Notes: generated by a model from the sequence alone, not told the origin. A DNA stretch of 18,615 bases from UBA5109 sp038148435 (GCA_038148435.1 JAYQVM010000032.1:1-18615), one strand, 5' to 3'. Positions 6,857-13,772 are shown, counted from the stretch's first letter. A program made the numbers and translations.

Positions 6857-8005
6857 ATGCCCGTTCTCCCAATTCAGGAAAATCACGCAAGCACTCAACT
6901 TAAACGCATAAGTATTGCTGGAATCTGCTTACTCCTTGTTTTTTCAGTTTTTTTTCTGAAATTCTGGCCCCTGCTGCAGGTTTGCGCGCTTGCCGCGCAA
7001 AGTTGCCTTGTCTGGCTGATTTGCTGTTTTCGGACAAAAAGCCTGTTGACCTTAAACCGTGCTGCTCCAGATTCAGCCCTGCATCCAGATCTAGGATGGG
7101 CGAACTGCCTTAGCCTTAGCAGAGCCTGGCTTATTGCTTTTACTGCCGGTTTTATTTTTCAGCCAGAAATGAACTCAATAATTCTTCTATTTCCTGCACT
7201 GGCTTATTTTCTGGCAGCACTTATTGATCGTATAGATGGCTACGTGGCACGTATTAGTGGCCAACAAAGCTTGCTTGGCGAAAAGCTGGATACCGAGTTT
7301 GATGCCTTGGGTTTAATGGTTGCTCCTCTGCTGGCAGTCTGGATTGGCCAGATTCACTGGAGCTATTTATCGGTGAGCCTGGCCTACTACTTATTCCAGG
7401 CTGGGCTTATCTGGCGCAGGCGACACAACCTGCCAGTTCATCCTCTCGCTAAAAACCCTGAACGACGGGCTCTTGCTGGTTTTCAAATGGGCTTTCTCGC
7501 TGTGGTCATTTGGCCAATTCTGGTACCACCGGCAACTGTTATTGCAGGGATTGCCTTTATGCTTCCCTTATTGATCGGTTTTTGTATCGACTGGCTAAGT
7601 TGCAGCGGCCGTATCCAACGTGAGGCCCCCTGGGTGCAACTTTATTTTGCCCAGAGCACTATCCTGATACAGGCTTACCTCCTGCCAATTTTTCGAGTTA
7701 CATTGTGCATCTTATTTGTCATGTCGCTTCATCAAAAATCAATATTTCCGGCAAACTCTCAAGTTGAGCTGTTTTTAGTAGTTTTCATGAGCATGTGCTG
7801 CTTGATGATTTTTCTGGGAGTACTCGGTCGTATAAGTGCGCTAGTTTTTTGTTGCCTCTTTGCTTTCTGGCTAATGGACTACGCCATGACTCTTAGCGAT
7901 ATACTCGTATTGATGATAGTAGTCTGGTTGATGCAATTGGGTACCGGAAACTACAGCTTTTTCTTGTGGGATGATCACTGGGTAAAACGTTATGACGGTA
8001 GCTAA
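6857..8005 (+). CDS. CDP-alcohol phosphotransferase with C-terminal membrane extension
   Basis: Integral membrane enzyme of the CDP-alcohol phosphotransferase superfamily, which transfers a phospho-alcohol from a CDP-linked donor to an acceptor hydroxyl. The complete signature D-x2-D-G-x2-A-R-x8-G-x3-D-x3-D is present (Asp124, Asp127, Asp145 and Asp149 counted from the ATG at 6857), inside IDRIDGYVARISG and LGEKLDTEFDALG. The protein has 382 residues, about twice PgsA or PssA. Two N-terminal membrane segments precede the core, and a C-terminal block of about 120 residues adds several more helices, ending GTGNYSFFLWDDHW. That ending recalls DoxX-like termini, but weakly. A TTG at 6836 could add seven residues. 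Its substrate is unknown. It converges on the pteridine/pyrimidine-type operon and may act on its product. Confidence 0.88.
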   Translation: MPVLPIQENHASTQLKRISIAGICLLLVFSVFFLKFWPLLQVCALAAQSCLVWLICCFRTKSLLTLNRAAPDSALHPDLGWANCLSLSRAWLIAFTAGFIFQPEMNSIILLFPALAYFLAALIDRIDGYVARISGQQSLLGEKLDTEFDALGLMVAPLLAVWIGQIHWSYLSVSLAYYLFQAGLIWRRRHNLPVHPLAKNPERRALAGFQMGFLAVVIWPILVPPATVIAGIAFMLPLLIGFCIDWLSCSGRIQREAPWVQLYFAQSTILIQAYLLPIFRVTLCILFVMSLHQKSIFPANSQVELFLVVFMSMCCLMIFLGVLGRISALVFCCLFAFWLMDYAMTLSDILVLMIVVWLMQLGTGNYSFFLWDDHWVKRYDGS

Positions 8006-8231
8006 GCAGCGCCATCTAGTGACCCTGCTCTCAATCATCATCTTGATCTTCTTACTGTTTTACATCATCCACTTTCAGTCCAAAAATATCAGTATTCGAT
8101 ATCCTCAATGCAAGCGAGCCTGCTTCAAGTTGCGAGGCCCTTGTGTCATACCAAGTAGGCAGCTCATTCATTCCTTGCAGGGCTTTCTTTATGGTATCCA
8201 GAATATTTCTGACAAATACGCTATCCGATGA
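7992..8231 (+). CDS. Doubtful small membrane ORF overlapping two genes
   Basis: An ATG 14 bp before the end of the phosphotransferase opens a 79-codon frame. Its first 28 residues read like a short cytosolic start plus one membrane helix (VTLLSIIILIFLLFYIIHF). It then runs antisense through the 3' end of the methyltransferase (stop at 8052) and loses any recognisable character. It could be a real small membrane protein coupled to the phosphotransferase, the remnant of a downstream gene, or chance. No strong ribosome binding site is seen. Confidence 0.2.
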   Translation: MTVAKQRHLVTLLSIIILIFLLFYIIHFQSKNISIRYPQCKRACFKLRGPCVIPSRQLIHSLQGFLYGIQNISDKYAIR

Positions 8232-8948
8232 ATTAAGTTTCCAGTCGGAATCTGCTTCAGCCACAACCTGATATCCCGTAGCAGCTAACCAGGAGCCTAG
8301 TCTGATACCGGTTAGACTTGCCCGCCATTTCAGGTCATCAAATCTGGCATCCATATCCCGGTTATAGGCCTGCATCAGGGAATCATCGGCATGATGCCCT
8401 GGTTCAAACTGCGTCGTCCCGGAATAATTGAGACTGAAATAAAAGGCACCTTCAGGTTTTAGTAGACTTAATAACTTCGGCAACAAAACCGGGACGGGCA
8501 ATAAATCAACCACCGCATGAGCAAGCAGTAAATCCAGACTACTATCCTCAATTATAGTGCCTACATTCTCCGCAGGGATGCTCAGCCAATCTAGCTCCAA
8601 ATATTTGTCGCCTTCATTTAATTGCCAGACGCCGTTAGCAATCTCAGTAAAACCAATTCCCTTATCATTAGCCCAACGTTCAAGCTGCTCTTTGGCGGCC
8701 ACTTTAAATGCTTGTTCTGGCTCAAGTGCCGTATAGCTGGCACGAAACGGAAATATGCTTTCCAGTAAACGGCCAATCATGGTGCCCGTGCCTGCGCCGA
8801 TTTCCAGTATGCGTAATTTTTGATGCTGCAAACTTTTTTGTGTAATCCAGTCGGTGAGGGTCTGCCATACGAGAGGGTTAAGGCTTCTATCATCGATTGC
8901 TTTTTTAAGCTGCAGGTATTCTACATAGTCAAAGGTCTCGTCTATCAT
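8052..8948 (-). CDS. SAM-dependent class I methyltransferase (last gene of operon)
   Basis: A 298-residue Rossmann-fold methyltransferase. SAM-binding motif I is ILEIGAGTGTMIGRLL (residues 47-62), followed by an acidic motif II (YTALEPEQAF) and DLLLAHAVVDLLPVP near motif IV. The C-terminal 120 residues are less conserved and probably form the acceptor lid. The start at 8948 lies 4 bp after the glycosyltransferase stop, so it belongs to the operon reading from ribA. The acceptor is unknown; by context it would be the sugar or heterocycle of the product. A general UbiE- or BioC-like role is less likely given the operon. Confidence 0.85.
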   Translation of the reverse strand: MIDETFDYVEYLQLKKAIDDRSLNPLVWQTLTDWITQKSLQHQKLRILEIGAGTGTMIGRLLESIFPFRASYTALEPEQAFKVAAKEQLERWANDKGIGFTEIANGVWQLNEGDKYLELDWLSIPAENVGTIIEDSSLDLLLAHAVVDLLPVPVLLPKLLSLLKPEGAFYFSLNYSGTTQFEPGHHADDSLMQAYNRDMDARFDDLKWRASLTGIRLGSWLAATGYQVVAEADSDWKLNSSDSVFVRNILDTIKKALQGMNELPTWYDTRASQLEAGSLALRISNTDIFGLKVDDVKQ

Positions 8949-8952
8949 TCTG

Positions 8953-10020
8953 TTATCTATCAGCCTGAAAGTTTTTTAAAAAATCATGAATGTTTTCACA
9001 GCTTTGATGCCACTGGGGATGCGCCTCATAGCGTTCTCTAGCTCTTTTGGCTAATTCAGCCAGATACCCATGGTCCTGTAGCAGTTTGTCGAGAATCTCA
9101 GCCAACGCAATGGAATCTTCCGCAGGCACCAGGAAACCATTTTTTTTGTGCTCAATAATTTCTCGACCACCGCCCATGGTGGTAGCAATCGCGGGCAGGC
9201 CAAACTGCATAGCTTCAAGGTACACGATACCATATGCTTCATTTTTAGATGGCAAGACAAAGACATCGTGTTGCTGATACATAGTTCTTAGGCTTTCTCC
9301 TGTCAGCACGCCCATAAAAGTAACTTTATTAAAAATCCCCTGTTTTTTAGCAAACTCTTTTTGCTGATTGACATAGGCTCTTTCTACATCCTCACGACCC
9401 ACAACGGTTAAACTGATTGGCTTTTCTTTCAACAGAGTTAGTGACCGGAGGAGTACATGTAAGCCTTTTTGCTTGCTAAGGTTTCCGACAAATAATATTT
9501 TTAGCTGCCCTGAGTTATATTTTTTCTCATCCACAATGTCACTACTGAAATTATCGCCACAGGGCAACGCTACAAGATGTGGCGGCAGGGTTTTATTGCT
9601 TAATTGTTTTGCCTGTTCAAGTGTGCTCTGACTATTGAGAATCAGTCCATCAAGAGTCATTAAATAACGCTTTTCAACAAAGGCTCTTAGGGCTTGTGTT
9701 AGCAACATACCTGGAATAAATGCACTGAATAAATGCACCAGTGCAATGATAGGTATTTTTTGTTTACGTCTAAGCTCGATGTTCAGCCGCAGGCAGGCAG
9801 GGTGGGCGAGCTCATCCTGAATGATAAGATCATAGCTATGATTAAGCAGTTTTTGCGGATCTGCATTTCGCATCAACGCCTTAAGATAAGCTGGTATACC
9901 AAGACTGATAATATCGACATCTTCGCCTTGATTTCTAAGATAATCTATCAATCTTCGGTCATATAAATACCCGCCGCTCAGGGTATCAATTTCACCATAA
10001 ATGATAAAAGCTATACGCAT
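8953..10020 (-). CDS. GT4-family glycosyltransferase
   Basis: A 355-residue GT-B fold enzyme of the group 1/GT4 type. The N-terminal acceptor domain starts MRIAFIIYGEIDTLSGGYLYDRRL. The donor domain begins at ILFVGNLSKQKGLHVLLRSL (about residue 175) and carries the retaining-GT E-x7-E motif (Glu261 and Glu269 in NEAYGIVYLEAMQFGLP), followed by GGGREIIEHKKNGFLV. No transmembrane segment or signal is seen, so it is cytosolic or peripheral. It starts 3 bp after the PTPS-like gene and is followed 4 bp later by the methyltransferase. In this context it probably attaches a sugar to the pyrimidine or pterin product, or to a lipid carrier. Donor and acceptor cannot be told from sequence. Confidence 0.9.
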   Translation of the reverse strand: MRIAFIIYGEIDTLSGGYLYDRRLIDYLRNQGEDVDIISLGIPAYLKALMRNADPQKLLNHSYDLIIQDELAHPACLRLNIELRRKQKIPIIALVHLFSAFIPGMLLTQALRAFVEKRYLMTLDGLILNSQSTLEQAKQLSNKTLPPHLVALPCGDNFSSDIVDEKKYNSGQLKILFVGNLSKQKGLHVLLRSLTLLKEKPISLTVVGREDVERAYVNQQKEFAKKQGIFNKVTFMGVLTGESLRTMYQQHDVFVLPSKNEAYGIVYLEAMQFGLPAIATTMGGGREIIEHKKNGFLVPAEDSIALAEILDKLLQDHGYLAELAKRARERYEAHPQWHQSCENIHDFLKNFQADR

Positions 10021-10023
10021 CTA

Positions 10024-10407
10024 TCAATAATCATGCTGATAAGATGCCCAGCAAAAATCGTTTTCCCATAGTTTAATAATCAAGCTTCCTCTACTTGGCG
10101 GAGTGATCATGCTTATCACTTTTTCCCAGATGATTCGACAAAAGTGTTCAAGACTTGGATTTAAGCCTGAAAATTCTTCAAGCTCATTGAGCATACTGTT
10201 GCGAAAATAACTGATACTTTTATCTATAGCATTTTCAATATCAAGAATGTCGACAAGATAACCATGCTGGTCAAGATTTTCTGCTGCTAGAATCAATTCA
10301 AGGACATAGTGATGCGCATGCGGGCTATTTTCCTCACCCCAGTCACCACCGACAAGATAATGTTGCGCAATAAAATCTTTCTGTACGGATACTCTATACA
10401 TTTTCAT
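10024..10407 (-). CDS. PTPS/QueD-fold protein with altered catalytic residues
   Basis: A 127-residue member of the 6-pyruvoyl-tetrahydropterin synthase / 6-carboxytetrahydropterin synthase family. The zinc-binding histidines are all present: His16 (AQHY), His30 and His32 (SPHAHHY). By alignment with E. coli QueD, catalytic Cys27 corresponds to Glu26. The Asp-His pair (D70-H71) falls on Arg-Asn (FRNSMLN). The pterin-anchoring Glu110 falls on Leu, with a Glu two residues later (IKLWEND). PTPS-III enzymes, which make 6-hydroxymethyl-dihydropterin, also carry Glu in place of Cys, but I know of none with the other changes. It overlaps the MDR gene by 4 bp. Canonical queuosine synthesis is therefore unlikely; it probably acts on a pterin or pyrimidine made in this operon. 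Confidence 0.87.
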   Translation of the reverse strand: MKMYRVSVQKDFIAQHYLVGGDWGEENSPHAHHYVLELILAAENLDQHGYLVDILDIENAIDKSISYFRNSMLNELEEFSGLNPSLEHFCRIIWEKVISMITPPSRGSLIIKLWENDFCWASYQHDY

Positions 10408-11414
10408 TTCCCATATTCAAAAATTACCTGCACTGCCTTTTCCGGAGTCTCATCAAGCAAACGGTAAGCCTGTGCAGCATCAGCGAGACTATAGCGATGA
10501 GTAATGAGTCGCTGCGGATAGCAATGCCTGATAGCATCTAGAGCTTCCTGCATGCGCTGCTCTTTATTCCAAACATCCTGAAATTTCGGATTGATGCTAC
10601 TCACCTGGCTACTGATAAGCTGCAAACGATTTCGGTGAAACTTTCCACCAAGATTTATCCTCCCTGGTTTTTCACCATACCAGCTACCAACAATGATTCG
10701 TCCAGCAAAATTACTCAGTTCAATAGACATATTCAAGGCTTCCAGGCTTCCGCTGAGTTCAAAAATCAGGTCGAAGCCCCCATCAGAAAGCTTATTCCTG
10801 ATTAAAGTCATATCGGGCGGCATAAGCTGCACTGAGCCGATAACATCCACCATCTCGCGTCTACTCTCTATGCCATCCAGCAAACACAGACTCTTTTTTT
10901 TCACTGGATCTATTACGATAGCCAATAATTGGCCCACCACCCCAAGACCTAAGATTGCCACCGCATCAATCGGTTTAATTTCACCATCTTTTTTAAGGTT
11001 TACAGCTGTTTCCATATTGGCGATAAAAATGCCAGCCTCTTCAGAAATATCATCAGGCAGCATAATCAGCTCGCTTACTTTGCTAATAAAGTGTGAAGCG
11101 TGAGGGCTGAAAGCGAAAACTTTTGCGCCCAAAAGATTGCAATCTAATGCCCTGCCAAGCTGTTCAATTCTACCTGTACAGGCATAACCATATTGCAGGG
11201 GGTAACTACTGCTTTGATTTTTCATAGCCGGAAGGCTTGCATCAAGTGGCAGCTCTGACGGCAATAAACCCTTGTATGCCAGCAACTCACTACCTGCACT
11301 GATTGCGGAATAGCTGGTTCGAATCAGCACTTCATCTGCAGCTAATCCGGCTAACTGAACATTTTTTACTTCCACCGCACCTGGCGCTGTAAACCACAAC
11401 TGCTTTGCCTTCAA
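10404..11414 (-). CDS. MDR-superfamily oxidoreductase (zinc ligands replaced)
   Basis: A 336-residue medium-chain dehydrogenase/reductase. A GroES-like N-terminal domain (SYSAISAGSELLAYKG, PLQYGYACTGRIEQLG) precedes the NAD(P)-binding Rossmann motif VAILGLGVVGQLLA (Gly156, Gly158, Gly161) and the FELSGS segment. The usual catalytic-zinc Cys near residue 38 and the His of GHE are replaced (Ser in AISAGSE, Tyr in QYGYACTG), and the four-cysteine structural-zinc lobe is absent. It is therefore probably a zinc-independent reductase. The N-terminal pattern resembles BchC-like MDR proteins. It overlaps genes on both sides by 4 bp (RibD-like start side and PTPS-like stop side). By context it oxidises or reduces the side chain of the heterocyclic intermediate; the substrate is unknown. 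Confidence 0.87.
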   Translation of the reverse strand: MKAKQLWFTAPGAVEVKNVQLAGLAADEVLIRTSYSAISAGSELLAYKGLLPSELPLDASLPAMKNQSSSYPLQYGYACTGRIEQLGRALDCNLLGAKVFAFSPHASHFISKVSELIMLPDDISEEAGIFIANMETAVNLKKDGEIKPIDAVAILGLGVVGQLLAIVIDPVKKKSLCLLDGIESRREMVDVIGSVQLMPPDMTLIRNKLSDGGFDLIFELSGSLEALNMSIELSNFAGRIIVGSWYGEKPGRINLGGKFHRNRLQLISSQVSSINPKFQDVWNKEQRMQEALDAIRHCYPQRLITHRYSLADAAQAYRLLDETPEKAVQVIFEYGK

Positions 11415-12151
11415 GCTTTTATCTCTCCGTATTTCAAATCACCCCATAGAATCAAGTCGCTGCCGAGCTGTTCAGCATACAACGGGCAAATTTCTGGGCT
11501 CAAGCACTTTGCTGCTATATCCAGGTCACCAAACGCTTTGTAGCCCTCAAGAATTGTTGGAGCAATGGTTATCACGATGGCATCTGCCAGCCGAGCTTTG
11601 ATAAATTCTGTTAGTACACGAGCACCGCCTTCAACCATCAGGCTACTCATGCCCTTGCGCCATAAAAGCATCATTGCTTCTTCCAGCGGCACGAAATCAG
11701 ACATGCCGTTTTCCAATGCTGTATCGACCGGCTTATTCACAGTGAAAATTTCAGTTCCCTGCCGAATCTTGAATCGGCTTGTGTCCTGAGTGGTAAATAT
11801 CCAACAGGATTTGTCTGGATGCTGGCAGAGTTTTGCTTTTGATGGCATACGCAAACGGCTATCAAGCACCACAGGTTGCGGGTTCTTACCCGGCCAGTCT
11901 CGTACTGTTAGCTGTGGATCGTCAGTCAACACGGTATCAATGCCAACAAGTATTCCATCATGCAGGCTACGCAATTGATGTGTTAGCTGATTGGATAAAT
12001 GGTTGCTCAGCAAAACGCTACTGCCTTGATCACTCGTTATGCTGCCATCCAAAGCCTGTGCAAATGCCAGTGTAATGAAAGGGCGATTCTTTTTCGGAAA
12101 ACTAAATTTTCGAGAGTCTAGCCAGCTCTCAATCCGTTGATTGAGACTCAT
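11411..12151 (-). CDS. Stand-alone RibD-type pyrimidinone reductase
   Basis: A 246-residue RibD C-terminal (dihydrofolate-reductase-like) domain. It should use NADPH to reduce the ribosyl side chain of 2,5-diamino-6-ribosylamino-4(3H)-pyrimidinone 5'-phosphate to ribityl. Signatures are ITLAFAQALDGSITSDQG, HQLRSLHDGILVGIDTVLTDDPQLTVR (the strongest match), PVVLDSRLRMP, and SLMVEGGARVLTEFI. The RibD deaminase domain with its HAE and PCxxxG zinc motifs is absent, as in fungal Rib7 or archaeal reductases, which act before deamination. The start overlaps the 3' end of the upstream ribA by 23 bp. The pair gives a complete route from GTP to the ribitylamino-pyrimidinone, with no downstream riboflavin genes here. 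Confidence 0.9.
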   Translation of the reverse strand: MSLNQRIESWLDSRKFSFPKKNRPFITLAFAQALDGSITSDQGSSVLLSNHLSNQLTHQLRSLHDGILVGIDTVLTDDPQLTVRDWPGKNPQPVVLDSRLRMPSKAKLCQHPDKSCWIFTTQDTSRFKIRQGTEIFTVNKPVDTALENGMSDFVPLEEAMMLLWRKGMSSLMVEGGARVLTEFIKARLADAIVITIAPTILEGYKAFGDLDIAAKCLSPEICPLYAEQLGSDLILWGDLKYGEIKA

Positions 12152-12797
12152 GATGCGGATCGTTTGAAGGCTTGGGGTCAGGTATATTATTTATAGACAA
12201 AAGATGGTTCATTCGTTTTGCCTTAGTCATCAGGTAGTGAATATTTTCTGGATGAACCGTACCTTCGACACTAACTCGCTCATTAACAACAACGCCTTCA
12301 TCACTGAGCGCTTCAATTTTTGTCGGATTGTTGGTGAGAAGGCGGACAGATTTAACCCTAAGATCTTTAAGAATCAAGGCTGCAAGCGAATACTCTCTTT
12401 CATCTGCCTGGTGACCAAGCATAATATTAGCCTCCACTGTATCATGGCCCGCATCCTGAAGGTTATAGGCTTCTATTTTCTTCGACAAACCAATACCTCT
12501 TCCTTCCTGGCGCATATAAACAATGACGCCCTTTCCTTCCTGGGCTATTTTCTGCATGGCAAAATCTAGCTGCTCGCCACAGTCACAACGCAGTGATCCA
12601 AGCACATCGCCAGTGAAACATTCTGAGTGAACTCTGGTCAGGACATTGCCTGCATTTTCAACCTCGCCCATGTATAAGGCAAGATGCGCTTTATCATCTT
12701 CCGTGTTGGTGTAATAGCATAAGTGGAAATCACCGTACTTGGTCGGAATTCTTGCACTGGAAGTGCGAGTAACGCTTTTTTCTTTCATGACCTGCAT
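12129..12797 (-). CDS. ribA: GTP cyclohydrolase II
   Basis: Converts GTP to 2,5-diamino-6-ribosylamino-4(3H)-pyrimidinone 5'-phosphate, formate and pyrophosphate. The 222-residue protein keeps the zinc site C60-x10-C71-x-C73 (SECFTGDVLGSLRCDCGEQL), the GTP-binding RQEGRGIGL block, the catalytic Tyr in KIEAYNLQD, the VEANIMLG segment and LLTNNPTKIEAL, and so looks active. It lacks the DHBP synthase domain of RibBA fusions and has a tail of about 20 residues that overlaps the next gene. It heads the six-gene operon, with an 88-bp gap upstream. It could be the only RibA of the cell or a dedicated paralogue; only the rest of the genome can tell. The start could instead be Met4 (12788). Confidence 0.95.
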   Translation of the reverse strand: MQVMKEKSVTRTSSARIPTKYGDFHLCYYTNTEDDKAHLALYMGEVENAGNVLTRVHSECFTGDVLGSLRCDCGEQLDFAMQKIAQEGKGVIVYMRQEGRGIGLSKKIEAYNLQDAGHDTVEANIMLGHQADEREYSLAALILKDLRVKSVRLLTNNPTKIEALSDEGVVVNERVSVEGTVHPENIHYLMTKAKRMNHLLSINNIPDPKPSNDPHHESQSTD

Positions 12798-12805
12798 CTT
12801 ACGTT

Positions 12806-12833
12806 TTTATATCTTAAGGGTAAAGCTCGGAAA
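12806..12833 (-). promoter_or_regulatory. Candidate promoter of the ribA-led operon
   Basis: On the minus strand TTTCCG (12833 to 12828) is followed after 16 bp by TATAAA (12811 to 12806), just before the ribA start. The -35 lies inside a short palindrome CGGAA-A-TTCCG (12828-12838). Upstream, two near-identical 9-mers (TGTCAACTG 12851-12859 and TGACAACTG 12865-12873) repeat with a 14-bp period. No FMN riboswitch consensus (RFN element) is visible in the 88-bp gap. Confidence 0.3.
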
Positions 12834-12885
12834 TTCCGCATCAGCGCCTGTGTCAACTGTCTTATGACAACTGGCATTTTCAATG

Positions 12886-13692
12886 TTATAGCGATTGCCA
12901 GTTAAAGTTTTTATCCCCAATCGCAAAAAAATGCGGATTCAGAATATTTTCCTTCAGATTATAACGGTATACCCTGAAATCTTCATCCATCAAGGTGCCC
13001 CCAGCTGCTTCCAAAACAGCCTGAGCAGCAGCAGTATCCCATTCAGACGTCAATGCTAAACGCGGATAGATATCGGCAGTACCTTCAGCAACAAGGCATA
13101 TTTTTAGTGAGCTGCCCATACTCAACAGTTCTACTGAAGAAAAAGATTGGGCTACTCTATCCAGCCACTTATCAAGTTCTTCACCCCTGTGGCTTCTACT
13201 GGCAACAATTTTTACGGCTCGCCCTTGCTTTGTTTCTTTTATCTGAATCCCGACTTCCATGCCATTTATTTCCCGGAAAGCACCCAGACCCAGACCCCCG
13301 GAATATAGAGTTTTTGTAACGGGGACATAGACGACACCAAGCACGGGAACATGTGAATCAATCAGAGCAATATTTACGGTAAATTCACCATTCCTGTTTA
13401 TGAATTCTTTTGTACCATCAAGCGGATCTACCAGCCAGTAACGTGACCAGTTCTGTCTCGTTTCCCAGGGGATTGTGGCTGACTCTTCCGACAGAACCGG
13501 AATGTCTGGTATTAACTTTTTTAGTTCCTTAATAATTATCCGATGCCCAGCCAGATCTGCTTCTGTTAAGGGTGAATTATCCTCTTTGCTACTTACTTTT
13601 AACGTTTCGTTTCTGTTATAGACATCCAGAATAGCCTCGCCAGCTATTTTGCTTATTATTTTGATATCTGTTAATAATTTTTTTTGTGACAT
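12886..13692 (-). CDS. cysQ: 3'(2'),5'-bisphosphate nucleotidase
   Basis: Member of the inositol-monophosphatase superfamily. It hydrolyses 3'-phosphoadenosine 5'-phosphate (PAP) to AMP and phosphate, clearing the by-product of sulfate assimilation and phosphopantetheine transfer. The 268 residues include the lithium-sensitive phosphatase metal site: SPLTEADLAGH, the SEES motif (PVLSEESA), and WLVDPLDGTKEFINRNGEFTVNIALI, which is the CysQ version of the DPIDGT motif. The C-terminal Asp is in SEWDTAAAQAVLEAAGG. It is divergent from yrfG. The ribA-led operon follows on the same strand after 88 bp, so some read-through is possible, but no functional link is evident. Confidence 0.95.
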   Translation of the reverse strand: MSQKKLLTDIKIISKIAGEAILDVYNRNETLKVSSKEDNSPLTEADLAGHRIIIKELKKLIPDIPVLSEESATIPWETRQNWSRYWLVDPLDGTKEFINRNGEFTVNIALIDSHVPVLGVVYVPVTKTLYSGGLGLGAFREINGMEVGIQIKETKQGRAVKIVASRSHRGEELDKWLDRVAQSFSSVELLSMGSSLKICLVAEGTADIYPRLALTSEWDTAAAQAVLEAAGGTLMDEDFRVYRYNLKENILNPHFFAIGDKNFNWQSL

Positions 13693-13710
13693 ACCAACTA
13701 TCTGGGCGAC

Positions 13711-13719
13711 TGCTATAAT
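13711..13719 (+). promoter_or_regulatory. Extended -10 promoter for yrfG-hslR
   Basis: TGC followed by a perfect TATAAT (13714-13719) forms an extended -10 element, about 54 bp before the yrfG ATG. There is no good -35, which extended -10 promoters can lack. On the minus strand a TATAAT (13744 to 13739) may serve cysQ. Both -10s are arms of an inverted repeat (13713-13745). Confidence 0.5.
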
Positions 13720-13772
13720 GAATAATTGATTATTAAGTATTATAGCTAAGTCAGTCGGATTTTCTTAAGCCA

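Noticed and set aside
10693..11103. Plus-strand open frame of 136 codons inside the MDR gene
   Set aside because: Ser/Ile-rich composition typical of antisense reading of a real gene; the minus-strand MDR protein has family motifs throughout.
12204..12569. Plus-strand open frame of 121 codons inside ribA
   Set aside because: It is antisense to a clearly conserved GTP cyclohydrolase II, has no recognisable motif and no ribosome binding site.
8052..12797. Toxoflavin-type (tox) biosynthesis
   Set aside because: Toxoflavin also uses a GTP cyclohydrolase II, a RibD-like protein and a methyltransferase, but its RibD-like protein includes a deaminase, and there is no PTPS or glycosyltransferase in that pathway; the ToxC and ToxD types are absent here.
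12798..12885. FMN riboswitch upstream of ribA
   Set aside because: The 88-bp gap is too short for a full RFN element plus expression platform, and the conserved GGGGC/GGTGAAA-type blocks are not seen.
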